Assembly: GCA_021325095.1 (NCBI GenBank)
Contig: JAJPHV010000102.1
Location: forward strand, 41,950 to 105,949
Direction: 5' to 3'
Length of the DNA: 64,000 bases
DNA from: Chloroflexota bacterium
GTDB lineage: Bacteria > Chloroflexota > Anaerolineae > Aggregatilineales > UBA2796
In this document: one piece after another, positions 42,291 to 50,029 of the stretch
Numbering within the stretch: position 1 is the stretch's first letter
How the letters are laid out: each line of letters starts with the position of its first letter
Notes under the pieces: generated by a model
Databases searched by the model: none
What the model saw: the letters and a program-made list of their open reading frames with translations, nothing else
Told to the model about the DNA's origin: nothing
Made by a program: the position numbers and the translations under genes

Positions 42291-44225
42291 ATGACGGATC
42301 AGAGTCGCAACGTCTACCTTGAAGATATTCCGCTGGACGAGGCCCGCGCCAGGCTTGAAACGGCGCTGCGCCAGGCCGGGCGTTGGGCAGCCCTGCCCGG
42401 CGAACCTGTGGCGCTGGACGAGGCGCTTGGCCGCATCACGGCGGAACCAGTCTGGGCAAAGTTGTCCTCGCCGCACTATCACGCCGCCGCAATGGACGGC
42501 TACGCTGTGCGCGCGCGAGACACGCTGAACGCGACGGAGACGCGCCCGCTGTCCCTGGCCTTGAACGAGCAGGCGTACCCGGTCAACACGGGCGACCCGC
42601 TGCCGGCGGACACCAACGCCGTGATCATGATCGAGGACGTGCAGCAGCCCGCGCCAGACCGGATCGAAATCCGCGCGCCCGTCGCCCCCTGGCAGCACGT
42701 CCGTATGATGGGTGAGGACATGGTGGCAACGGAACTGGTGCTGCCCGTCAACCATCGCATTCGTCCGGTGGACATCGGCGCGATGGCAGGCTCCGGCCAC
42801 GACATCGTCAGCGTGCGGCGGCGGCCTTCGGTCATCATCATCCCGACGGGGGCCGAACTCGTCCCGGCAGGGCAGACGCCCCAACCGGGCCAGATCATCG
42901 AGTACAACAGCCTGGTGCTGCAAGCCCAGGTGATCGAGGCGGGCGGGACAGCCCAGGTCACGCCCATCGTGCCAGACCAGCCGGAGCAACTGCGCGCGGC
43001 ACTGGCACAGGCGCTCCGCCAGCGCCCCGACCTGGTGCTCGTCCTGTCCGGGTCGTCGGCGGGCAGCAAAGACTTCACCGCGTCGATCTTGCGCGAAATG
43101 GGCAACCTGCTGGTGCATGGTATCGCCGTCAGGCCGGGCCACCCGGTCATCATGGGCATGGCGCAGGGAACGCCCGTGATCGGTGTGCCGGGCTATCCGG
43201 TCAGCGCCGCCCTGACCGGGGAACTATTCATCCAGCCGCTCATCCAGCACTGGCTGGGCACTGCGCCCGCCGCACGTCCGCGTGTCCAGGCGATCATGAC
43301 TCGCAAGCTGCTGTCCCCAACCGGGGATGACGACTTCGTGCGCGTGAGCGTAGCGCAGGTCGGGGATCGTCTGCTGGCGACGCCGCTCAACCGGGGCGCG
43401 GGCGTGATCACCTCGCTGGTGCGGGCCGACGGGCTGGCCCACGTGCCGCGTTTCAGCGAAGGGGTGGATGCCGGCCAGCCCGTCGAGGTCATGCTCTACC
43501 GCTCGCTGGAGGCCGTGCGGCGAACGGTGTTGGCGATGGGCAGCCACGATCCGATGCTCGACCTGCTGGGTCAGCATCTCGCCACGCGGTTCCCTGGCGA
43601 CCATCTGGCCTCGGCCAACGTCGGCTCGTTGGGCGGGCTGGTCGCGCTGCGCAGGCAGGAGGCACACCTGGCCGGGATTCACCTGCTGGACGAGGAAACG
43701 GGCGAATACAACGTGTCGTATGTGCAGCGACAGTTGAAGGGCGTATCGCTGCACCTGATCACGTTTGCCCACCGCGAACAGGGTTTCATCGTGGCGCACG
43801 GCAATCCGCTTGGCGTGCGTTCATGGGACGACCTGCCTCGGTTGCGCTACGTCAATCGGCAGCGCGGGGCCGGAACGCGCGTGCTGCTGGATTACGAACT
43901 GAAGCGGCGTGGAATCTCGCCCGCCGACATTGTCGGATACGAACACGAAGAGTACACACACATGGCCGTGGCGGCGGCGATTGCAGCGGGAAGCGCCGAT
44001 TGCGGACTGGGGGTGCGCAGCGCCGCGCTGGCGCTTGGCCTGGATTTTATTTCGGTGGGTTGGGAACGCTACGACCTGGCTATTCCGGCGGCTCACCTGG
44101 AACACAGCGGCGTGCAGCACCTGATCGCCGTGTTGAACAGCGCAGAATTCCAGCGGGCGCTGGGCGCGCAGCCGGGCTACGATGTCCGGGAAACAGGCAA
44201 GGTGCAGGCGGAGTTCAGCCTCTAA
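42291..44225 (+). CDS. MoeA fused to a periplasmic-binding-protein-like domain
   Basis: A 644-residue fusion. Residues 1-405 are MoeA: SSPHYHAAAMDGYAVRARDT, YPVNTGDPLPADTNAVIMIE, PTGAELVPAGQTPQPGQIIE, VLSGSSAGSKDFTASILREM and VIGVPGYPVSAALTGELFIQ. Residues about 415-640 form a PBP-like domain of the type linked to MoeA and LysR effectors: GSHDPMLDLLGQHLATRFPG, LAGIHLLDEETGEYNVSYVQ, RQRGAGTRVLLDYELKRRGI, HMAVAAAIAAGSADCGLGVR. The second domain may bind molybdate or a tungstate-like oxyanion, but this is inference. Start at 42291 (MTDQSRNVYLEDIPL) is preferred to an in-frame ATG 27 bases earlier. Confidence 0.93.
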   Translation: MTDQSRNVYLEDIPLDEARARLETALRQAGRWAALPGEPVALDEALGRITAEPVWAKLSSPHYHAAAMDGYAVRARDTLNATETRPLSLALNEQAYPVNTGDPLPADTNAVIMIEDVQQPAPDRIEIRAPVAPWQHVRMMGEDMVATELVLPVNHRIRPVDIGAMAGSGHDIVSVRRRPSVIIIPTGAELVPAGQTPQPGQIIEYNSLVLQAQVIEAGGTAQVTPIVPDQPEQLRAALAQALRQRPDLVLVLSGSSAGSKDFTASILREMGNLLVHGIAVRPGHPVIMGMAQGTPVIGVPGYPVSAALTGELFIQPLIQHWLGTAPAARPRVQAIMTRKLLSPTGDDDFVRVSVAQVGDRLLATPLNRGAGVITSLVRADGLAHVPRFSEGVDAGQPVEVMLYRSLEAVRRTVLAMGSHDPMLDLLGQHLATRFPGDHLASANVGSLGGLVALRRQEAHLAGIHLLDEETGEYNVSYVQRQLKGVSLHLITFAHREQGFIVAHGNPLGVRSWDDLPRLRYVNRQRGAGTRVLLDYELKRRGISPADIVGYEHEEYTHMAVAAAIAAGSADCGLGVRSAALALGLDFISVGWERYDLAIPAAHLEHSGVQHLIAVLNSAEFQRALGAQPGYDVRETGKVQAEFSL

Positions 44226-44296
44226 GCGAGCATAGCGCTGCCTCTATAGCGTCTCTAAGGTTCGTGGCCTAAGCTGTTACCACAGGACGGAACTGA

Positions 44297-44704
44297 ATGA
44301 GATGGGATACCGCCTTGCCCTACGATATACACTGGTACGAGCCTGATCGGATACTGCTTGTGACGTATGCCAGAAACGTCACGGTGGAAGAAGTGAATGA
44401 CGCCAGAGAAAGTGTCATTTGTTGCCTGGATGCTGCCCCTGGTACGGTGCACATCATTGCGGACTGGCGCAAAGCAACCGCCCATCCGCTGCGGTACGGC
44501 ATGAGGCCCAGAGTGCTGGATGTGATCAACCACCGCCGTATGGGGCAGGTGGCGATTGTCGGCACGAACGCCGTCTTGGCGTTTTGGGCCGAGCTTTACG
44601 CCAAACGAGGTGGCCTCCGCTACCTGGTGGCCGCTGGCGTCGAGGAGGCCGCGCAAATGCTAAAACAATCGGACAAGGGCCAGCCCGCACTGAGCCAATC
44701 TTGA
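44297..44704 (+). CDS. hypothetical protein, STAS-like
   Basis: A 135-residue protein with alternating strands and helices: YDIHWYEPDRILLVTYARNV, VTVEEVNDARESVICCLDAA, TVHIIADWRKATAHPLRYGM and QVAIVGTNAVLAFWAELYAK. The pattern recalls a compact STAS/SpoIIAA-like alpha-beta sandwich, seen in other Chloroflexota lone genes, but no conserved Ser site is clear. No function is proposed. AGGA with suitable spacing precedes the ATG. Confidence 0.6.
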   Translation: MRWDTALPYDIHWYEPDRILLVTYARNVTVEEVNDARESVICCLDAAPGTVHIIADWRKATAHPLRYGMRPRVLDVINHRRMGQVAIVGTNAVLAFWAELYAKRGGLRYLVAAGVEEAAQMLKQSDKGQPALSQS

Positions 44705-44711
44705 CGCAGGA

Positions 44712-45251
44712 TCACAGAGACCGCACCTTGTAGCCCTCAAAAGTGACGGTGAAGCCTTCCCCATCGGGCGTGGCGCACATCAGGCCGACATTCACCGTTT
44801 CGCTCAAGGTGAGATGTGTCAGGCGGTACATCCGGTAATTTTCGCCGTCGAGCGAATACTGGATTTCGATAGCTTCCTTGCGGCGCGCCAACCGCAGCCA
44901 GATCGAGGCTGGATTGTCCGGCAGCGGCAGGATCGACCAATCCGAAAAGTCGCGGGTGACGACGGCGCTGACGTTCTGCACGCCGTCCACGTATTCGATG
45001 CCGCACTTCAACCAGCACGATTCGTCCACCCGCACCATCAGGCCCGCCTGATCGTACAGGCAGTTATACTGGCCGCTCACCTTCACGTCTACCGTAAAAT
45101 CGCCCGTGACTGGCTGGTAATAAAAGTGGCCGTTGTCGCGGATGAAGCCATAATGAGTTTTACGCCAGAAGTCGGACTTTGGGGCCGTCGTAATGACGAT
45201 TCGATCTTCCTCATGTTCCCACTTTGGCGCTTCGTTGAACCATTGCAGCAT
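44712..45251 (-). CDS. DUF1349-family concanavalin-like beta-sandwich protein
   Basis: A 179-residue beta-rich protein of the DUF1349 family: LQWFNEAPKWEHEEDRIVIT, GHFYYQPVTGDFTVDVKVSG, YDQAGLMVRVDESCWLKCGI, EYVDGVQNVSAVVTRDFSDW and LTLSETVNVGLMCATPDGEG. Such domains resemble concanavalin-like lectins and are often called regulation-of-enolase protein; their true ligand is unknown. It follows the nucleoside hydrolase gene by 18 bases on the same strand. Confidence 0.87.
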   Translation of the reverse strand: MLQWFNEAPKWEHEEDRIVITTAPKSDFWRKTHYGFIRDNGHFYYQPVTGDFTVDVKVSGQYNCLYDQAGLMVRVDESCWLKCGIEYVDGVQNVSAVVTRDFSDWSILPLPDNPASIWLRLARRKEAIEIQYSLDGENYRMYRLTHLTLSETVNVGLMCATPDGEGFTVTFEGYKVRSL

Positions 45252-45269
45252 GTAAGCCTCCCATCGGCT

Positions 45270-46232
45270 TCAGCGCAGACACGAATAAAGTATATCTTTC
45301 CAGCGCTGGTTATCGATCTCCCAGCAAATCGTGACGTTCGGCTCACGGACTTTCCATTCCTCGGTAAAGCCCGACTGTGTGCCCACCACGCTCAATTGAT
45401 CGACCACCGTCATACCGCGCGTCAATTCGCCGATGGTTTCTACATCCACCCGGTATTTGCCCTTGCGCGTCACGACTGCCGGATCGAGCGCCACCGCCAT
45501 TGCCACCGGGTCGGGCAGGCCCAGGCCCGGATCGCCCAGCCATTCCTGGCTGGAACGCAGCGCATGGACGTTGCAGTCCATCGCAAACTTCGCCAGCGGC
45601 GTATCGAAAGCGTAGACGGCCTTGATGTCGTCGGGCGTCAGGTTGGCCCCACCCCGGCACAATTCCCAACCGACCATCTCAATCGGCAGGCCGCTGCGAA
45701 AGACGATGCGCGCCGCTTCGGGGTCGACGAAAATGTTGTACTCGGCTGCCGGGGTCACGTTCCCGATGGCGACGGCGGCCCCGCCCATCACCACGCAGCG
45801 CGTCACCATCCCCGCGATCTCCGGGGCGCGCAGCAGCGCCGTTGCCACGTTGGTGAGCGGGCCAAGCGTGACCAGGATGATGTCACCGGCGTTGGCCTTG
45901 ATGGTGTCGATCAGCGCGTCCACCGCATGACCGTTGGCGATGGGCGCTTTGGGAGCCGGGTAATTCATCCCGCCCATGCCGTCCGGCCCGTGAAACCAGT
46001 AGGCAAACAGCGGCTCGCGGAGCATCGGCCTGTGGCAGCCGACGTAGACCGGAGTTTGCTTACCGCACAATTCGATGGTGTACCGGGCGTTCAGCGAGGA
46101 CTGTTCAACGTGGACGTTGCCGGAGACGATGGTCACAGCTTCGACCTGGATGTCGGGCCAGCGGTGAGCCATCAGGATCGCCACCGCGTCGTCGGAGGCG
46201 GTGTCGGTATCAATGATCATCTTGCGCGTCAT
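45270..46232 (-). CDS. inosine/uridine-preferring nucleoside hydrolase-family protein
   Basis: A 320-residue hydrolase. The calcium-binding Asp cluster is DTDTASDDAVAILMA near residue 8, a variant of the usual DTDPGIDDA, followed by VEAVTIVSGNVHVEQSSLNA, ILVTLGPLTNVATALLRAPE, CVVMGGAAVAIGNVTPAAEY and NIFVDPEAARIVFRSGLPIE. The C-terminal MDCN-type His region is less typical. Substrate is not determined; the replacement of Pro-Gly-Ile in the metal loop suggests altered specificity. Start is well placed for this family. Confidence 0.88.
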   Translation of the reverse strand: MTRKMIIDTDTASDDAVAILMAHRWPDIQVEAVTIVSGNVHVEQSSLNARYTIELCGKQTPVYVGCHRPMLREPLFAYWFHGPDGMGGMNYPAPKAPIANGHAVDALIDTIKANAGDIILVTLGPLTNVATALLRAPEIAGMVTRCVVMGGAAVAIGNVTPAAEYNIFVDPEAARIVFRSGLPIEMVGWELCRGGANLTPDDIKAVYAFDTPLAKFAMDCNVHALRSSQEWLGDPGLGLPDPVAMAVALDPAVVTRKGKYRVDVETIGELTRGMTVVDQLSVVGTQSGFTEEWKVREPNVTICWEIDNQRWKDILYSCLR

Positions 46233-46319
46233 CGGAAAGGGCTATCTCCTCAATGAAGTCTAAATTGTCAGGGAGATCGTAGATGGTCTGGCGGTAATGC
46301 GCAAGATGTGCCAGAGCGG

Positions 46320-46862
46320 TCAGCGTGGCAGATGCTTCGCGCCAACGGATTTATCGGCGGCGATGCGCACGGCGATGACGTGGGCCTCGGCAGTTTGTTT
46401 ATCGTCCGCGTAGACTCCGCAGCGGATGGTCGCTTTGCGCCCCGCGATTTCCTCGACGCGGGCGCGCAATACAATCGGACGATCCAGCGGTGTGGGCGCT
46501 TTGTAGCTGACGTTCAGGTTGGCAGTGACGTAGCTGATGATGGGGATGGAGCCGTGTTCGCGCCCCTCCTGGCGGTAGGTGGCGGCGATGGCAGCCCAGA
46601 CCGAATGGCAGTCGCAGAGGGAGGCCACCAGCCCGCCATACATAACGTTGTCGAACCCGGCATTGTACTTTGGCAGGGGGCGAAAGGTGCAGATCACCTC
46701 GTCGCCTGCCCAGTAAGACTTGATGTGCAGCCCCTCGGCGTTGGAAGGCCCGCAGCCGTAGCAGGTGGCAGTCGGCCACACGTCTTGCAGCGCAGGTGGG
46801 TCGGCTATGACCGCCTGAATCACATGACTTGGGGTTGCTTTGATTGACACAGTTCCAGTCAT
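46320..46862 (-). CDS. PaaI-like hotdog-fold thioesterase
   Basis: A 180-residue hotdog-fold protein with CYGCGPSNAEGLHIKSYW, NAGFDNVMYGGLVASLCDCH, PIISYVTANLNVSYKAPTPL and PIVLRARVEEIAGRKATIRC, the pattern of PaaI/4HBT thioesterases. The Asp or Glu of the catalytic helix is replaced by CDC around residue 85, so activity is uncertain. It lies in a minus-strand cluster with the DUF-type gene at 46883 upstream. Confidence 0.8.
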   Translation of the reverse strand: MTGTVSIKATPSHVIQAVIADPPALQDVWPTATCYGCGPSNAEGLHIKSYWAGDEVICTFRPLPKYNAGFDNVMYGGLVASLCDCHSVWAAIAATYRQEGREHGSIPIISYVTANLNVSYKAPTPLDRPIVLRARVEEIAGRKATIRCGVYADDKQTAEAHVIAVRIAADKSVGAKHLPR

Positions 46863-46882
46863 CCTTACGCAGGCCGGAACTG

Positions 46883-47401
46883 TTATAGATCGTCTTCCAG
46901 GTCAGGGACAATACCTGCGTCCAGAACTTCGGCGTTGGTCAGCAAGGATGTTCGCTCCTCAAGGACGTGATCGGGCCAGCGAAACGACCCGCCGCGCGTG
47001 AAGAGGACACGATCCCCCGCCGGGGCGTCCAACCGCTCGTCGGCGGCCAGCAGCGCGCCAGCGGCCCGCAGCGCCGGGAACAGACGGTACAGGCTGTCTG
47101 TCGCGTCGTAAGTCACGACAATTTGCGCGTCAGCCCCATTGAGCAGCACGTGTGTTACCGCGCGCATCGTCAGATCATGATCGGTGTCATAGTTAACGCG
47201 CACCAGGGTGTTGTGATCGTTGCCAATCTTGAAGTCGAGCCGTCCATTGCGCCACAACTCGATCAGCGGTGCGTCGGGGATGAGATCGGAGAAGTGAGAG
47301 AGATTGTCAATGAAGAAGACGGCATTTCGACGTTCATCGCGTTGATGGAGCAACGCCGTATCCCTATCGGGGGTTCTCCAACCGGAGACAAAGGTCAGCA
47401 T
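46883..47401 (-). CDS. hypothetical protein
   Basis: A 172-residue protein that I do not recognise. It is acidic and mixed alpha/beta, with FIDNLSHFSDLIPDAPLIEL, LDFKIGNDHNTLVRVNYDTD, VTHVLLNGADAQIVVTYDAT and RVLFTRGGSFRWPDHVLEER. No signal peptide or TM segment is seen. It is 20 bases upstream of the thioesterase gene and likely cotranscribed with it. Confidence 0.55.
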   Translation of the reverse strand: MLTFVSGWRTPDRDTALLHQRDERRNAVFFIDNLSHFSDLIPDAPLIELWRNGRLDFKIGNDHNTLVRVNYDTDHDLTMRAVTHVLLNGADAQIVVTYDATDSLYRLFPALRAAGALLAADERLDAPAGDRVLFTRGGSFRWPDHVLEERTSLLTNAEVLDAGIVPDLEDDL

Positions 47402-47521
47402 AGGTTCCTATCCTGGAACAGCAGAACTCTTGACTCCTTGCCTGCTGTTCTACCTCTATGATCGCATAATATCATTAGAATGGTCTAAAGGAATTGTCAA
47501 ATCTGCATAACGGTTTCATCG

Positions 47522-48427
47522 CTACAAACTGAACTCGTACACATCCTGGCTGTAGTCGGTCTGCTCAACATCACTGCCCAGAAGTGGCAGCTCCGAGTCC
47601 ATCACGTAGGTCACAATCGTGTGATAGCCGTCACGGTTGGCTCGATCTTTGATGGCGGTGACCATCGGGTTGGAGAGCGGGCGCGCCGACCAGCACGCCA
47701 ACTGGATTTCTCCGGGCTGATTGCTGCCGCGCATAAACAGGATGGCGTTTTGCCCGGTCACGCTCAACTGGATGTGCGCCGTCGGGATATCCAGGATTTC
47801 GGGCACACCGGCAGCCCAACTGTATGGAAACAGGTTGTCCCATTCCTGGCGGCTGGATTGGTAGCGACCCAAGGGCATGTACCAGCCCTTGATTTGCTCC
47901 GGGTTGGCATCCGTCAGGTTCACGGCCTGGTAGAAGGCCCGACCCAACTGGGTCGGCACGCGCACCCGGTGGCCGCTGCGCGTGTGGATGAAGCCGTGTT
48001 TGGCATAGAAATCGCGGCCTTCATTGTTGGTCGCCATCACGCGCTCGCATTTCATCAGCCGGGCCATCTCGACGATGTAGTTCATGAGCGCCGCGCCCAG
48101 GCCGCGCCCAACAAAGTCCGCATGGGTCATGATGACGCCCAGGTGCAGGTGATGGCCGAATGGCGGCGGTTCAAAGCTCTCGTAGATTTCGGCTTCGGCC
48201 AGCGGTTCGCCGTCAAGCTCCGCGACCAGGGGCACGCCCGACCCGGCCAGCAGCCGGTTCAGGTGTACGGCGCACGTCTCTACGCTCATCCAGGGGCCAC
48301 CAGCCTGCCAGCGGTCATAGAGCGTCATCTCGTCGTAGCGTGGCCCGCCGGGGTGAAGTTTCTGCGATTTATGAATCTCAGTGATGGCGATGGTGTCGGT
48401 CAGCGTTGCCAATCGAACCGTGATCAC
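47522..48427 (-). CDS. GNAT acetyltransferase
   Basis: A 301-residue protein with an N-terminal GNAT domain: MITVRLATLTDTIAITEIHK, PLVAELDGEPLAEAEIYESF, FPPFGHHLHLGVIMTHADF as an extended strand, and the acetyl-CoA loop VGRGLGAALMNYIVEMARLM followed by CERVMATNNEGRDFYAKHGF. The C-terminal half (about 165-301) is a second, less clear domain with SWAAGVPEILDIPTAHIQLS. The start codon is GTG with GGAG nine bases upstream. A related GNAT gene lies immediately upstream. Confidence 0.85.
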   Translation of the reverse strand: MITVRLATLTDTIAITEIHKSQKLHPGGPRYDEMTLYDRWQAGGPWMSVETCAVHLNRLLAGSGVPLVAELDGEPLAEAEIYESFEPPPFGHHLHLGVIMTHADFVGRGLGAALMNYIVEMARLMKCERVMATNNEGRDFYAKHGFIHTRSGHRVRVPTQLGRAFYQAVNLTDANPEQIKGWYMPLGRYQSSRQEWDNLFPYSWAAGVPEILDIPTAHIQLSVTGQNAILFMRGSNQPGEIQLACWSARPLSNPMVTAIKDRANRDGYHTIVTYVMDSELPLLGSDVEQTDYSQDVYEFSL

Positions 48428-48447
48428 GCAATGGCTCCTGTGTTGAG

Positions 48448-48551
48448 TGCCCCCACCTCCTTTCCGAATTCAGAGAGGGAGGAACTGGTAGGCACTGCCT
48501 TTTTGTCCTGGCTCCCCTCTCTGCCAGGCGGAGAGGGGCCGGGGGGTGAGG
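48448..48551. repeat. inverted doublet of the palindromic repeat (copies 5 and 6, left arm decayed)
   Basis: The right arm (48514-48551: CCCCTCTCTGCC..GGAGAGGGG..GGTGAGG) is intact and inverted relative to the 30-kb copies; the left arm (about 48448-48486: CCCCCACCTCC..GAGAGGGAGGAAC) is decayed. Between them GGAACTGGTAGGCACTGCC matches the spacer of the 33895 doublet, which supports homology. It lies between the two GNAT genes. Confidence 0.65.
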
Positions 48552-48558
48552 TTAAAAA

Positions 48559-49842
48559 CTAGATCAGATCGGCAATGGCGATTTTCGGATTTCCTTTTGG
48601 GAAGAATGCCCGCAAAACATCCTGATGGCGCAAAGCATAGCTCCCCGGCGAGAGGTTATCAAGCCCGAACCAGCCGCTCAACAGCCGGATCAGATCGGTG
48701 GCGGGTGCGGCCAGTTCCACCACCTCGGCTTTTCGGCCCGGCTCGCCGAAGGAGATTTCGGCGCTCTGTTCTTCCGTCATCAGGCGCAATTGAATCGGGT
48801 AGCCTGCAAAACGCGAGGCGTTCAGCCGGTGTCGAAGCGTGTCGGCCATGCCTTCCAGCGTCCGCGCCAGATCGTTGAGGCGCAGAAAGCCCGCGCCAGT
48901 AAAACTGCGCAGGGTGGCCCCACGCGCCAGCGCGTGTTCCATCATCTGACAGGCCGGGTGAATAAACAGGCCGATCCGCTCTGCACCGTAATCGCAGGCC
49001 ATCGATGCCGCCTCGGCCAGCAGTGCCTCGGTGGCATCCGCATCTGTCCCGGCGAACTCGATGATCGAGAAGCGCGCCGCATCTTCACGGAACCAGTTGA
49101 CCGGGGCACTGCTCACCAGCCGCATGTAGGCCAGCAGCGCGCCTTCGTATTCCGCCACCAGGAAGCTGTCGTTGTCGTGCCGCCCGACGTCGGCCATGTA
49201 GTTGATCTGCCAGCGCCAGGTCGGTTCGTCACGGGCCATGATGCTGTGGCCGCAGGCCGCGGCCTGCCGGTACAGCGCTGACACCGCCGGCAGATCATCC
49301 AGCACGAAGGAGCGCACCGTCACCGGCTTGCCGCGAATGCCGAGCCAGCTTGCCATGCGGCGCTGATGCCCGTGTGACAGGTTCCACTCGCCCGCTTTGA
49401 GCGCCGACTCGATGTCGATGCTCGATTCGTAGCTGGTCAGGTACAGACCGACAGCATATTCGTAGCCCCAGCGCTCATAGAAGTTGGGGATACCAAAAAT
49501 GATGCTGACCGCATCGCCCCGCTCGGCCATACGCTCCAGAGATCGGTTCAGAAGCGCCGTCGCGTAGCCCCTGCCCCGGTAGGCTTCCAGCGTGCCGACC
49601 ACGCCGATCTCGGAGGCAGGTAGGGTGCTTTCGCCAAAATGCAGCGCGCGCGGGATCAGCATAGTGTGGGCGGCGATCTCGCCGTTGTCGCCGTCGATCA
49701 CGAAGCAGTCGGCGGGGTCGAAGCCCGGCATCGTGCCGTACCACTTTTCCAGCAGGTCGCTGTCGCCGGGGCCGTGCACCAGCCGGATATGCTCAAGAAC
49801 AGCAGCGCGATCCTGGGGCCAGTTCAGGGTACGGATGTGCAT
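48559..49842 (-). CDS. GNAT acetyltransferase with a sterol-carrier-like domain
   Basis: A 427-residue protein. N-terminal GNAT domain with MHIRTLNWPQDRAAVLEHIR, IGVVGTLEAYRGRGYATALL (acetyl-CoA loop) and GIPNFYERWGYEYAV. The middle (about 150-320) contains a second GNAT-like fold with DAEALTLLAEAASMACDYGAE (read as DATEALLAEAA) and LGLFIHPACQMMEHALARG-type segments. The C-terminus resembles an SCP2/sterol-carrier domain, as in Eis-type enhanced-survival proteins. ATG at 49842 has AGGAAG nine bases upstream. Substrate unknown; Eis proteins acetylate amines. Confidence 0.75.
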   Translation of the reverse strand: MHIRTLNWPQDRAAVLEHIRLVHGPGDSDLLEKWYGTMPGFDPADCFVIDGDNGEIAAHTMLIPRALHFGESTLPASEIGVVGTLEAYRGRGYATALLNRSLERMAERGDAVSIIFGIPNFYERWGYEYAVGLYLTSYESSIDIESALKAGEWNLSHGHQRRMASWLGIRGKPVTVRSFVLDDLPAVSALYRQAAACGHSIMARDEPTWRWQINYMADVGRHDNDSFLVAEYEGALLAYMRLVSSAPVNWFREDAARFSIIEFAGTDADATEALLAEAASMACDYGAERIGLFIHPACQMMEHALARGATLRSFTGAGFLRLNDLARTLEGMADTLRHRLNASRFAGYPIQLRLMTEEQSAEISFGEPGRKAEVVELAAPATDLIRLLSGWFGLDNLSPGSYALRHQDVLRAFFPKGNPKIAIADLI

Positions 49843-50029
49843 CGTGGGGCTTCCTGACCTTGCGTAGAGCAATCTCGTGCAATTTCACGTTTTTCTGCTT
49901 ACGATTCTAAACTAAACTCGGATTTGAGCGAATCCCGGCAAGTCTGCTCATGTTCTTTTCAGGGTATACTTAATCAAATGATCGTTCAATTTAGATTGAA
50001 TGATGCCGGGCCATTGGAGAACCTGAAAT

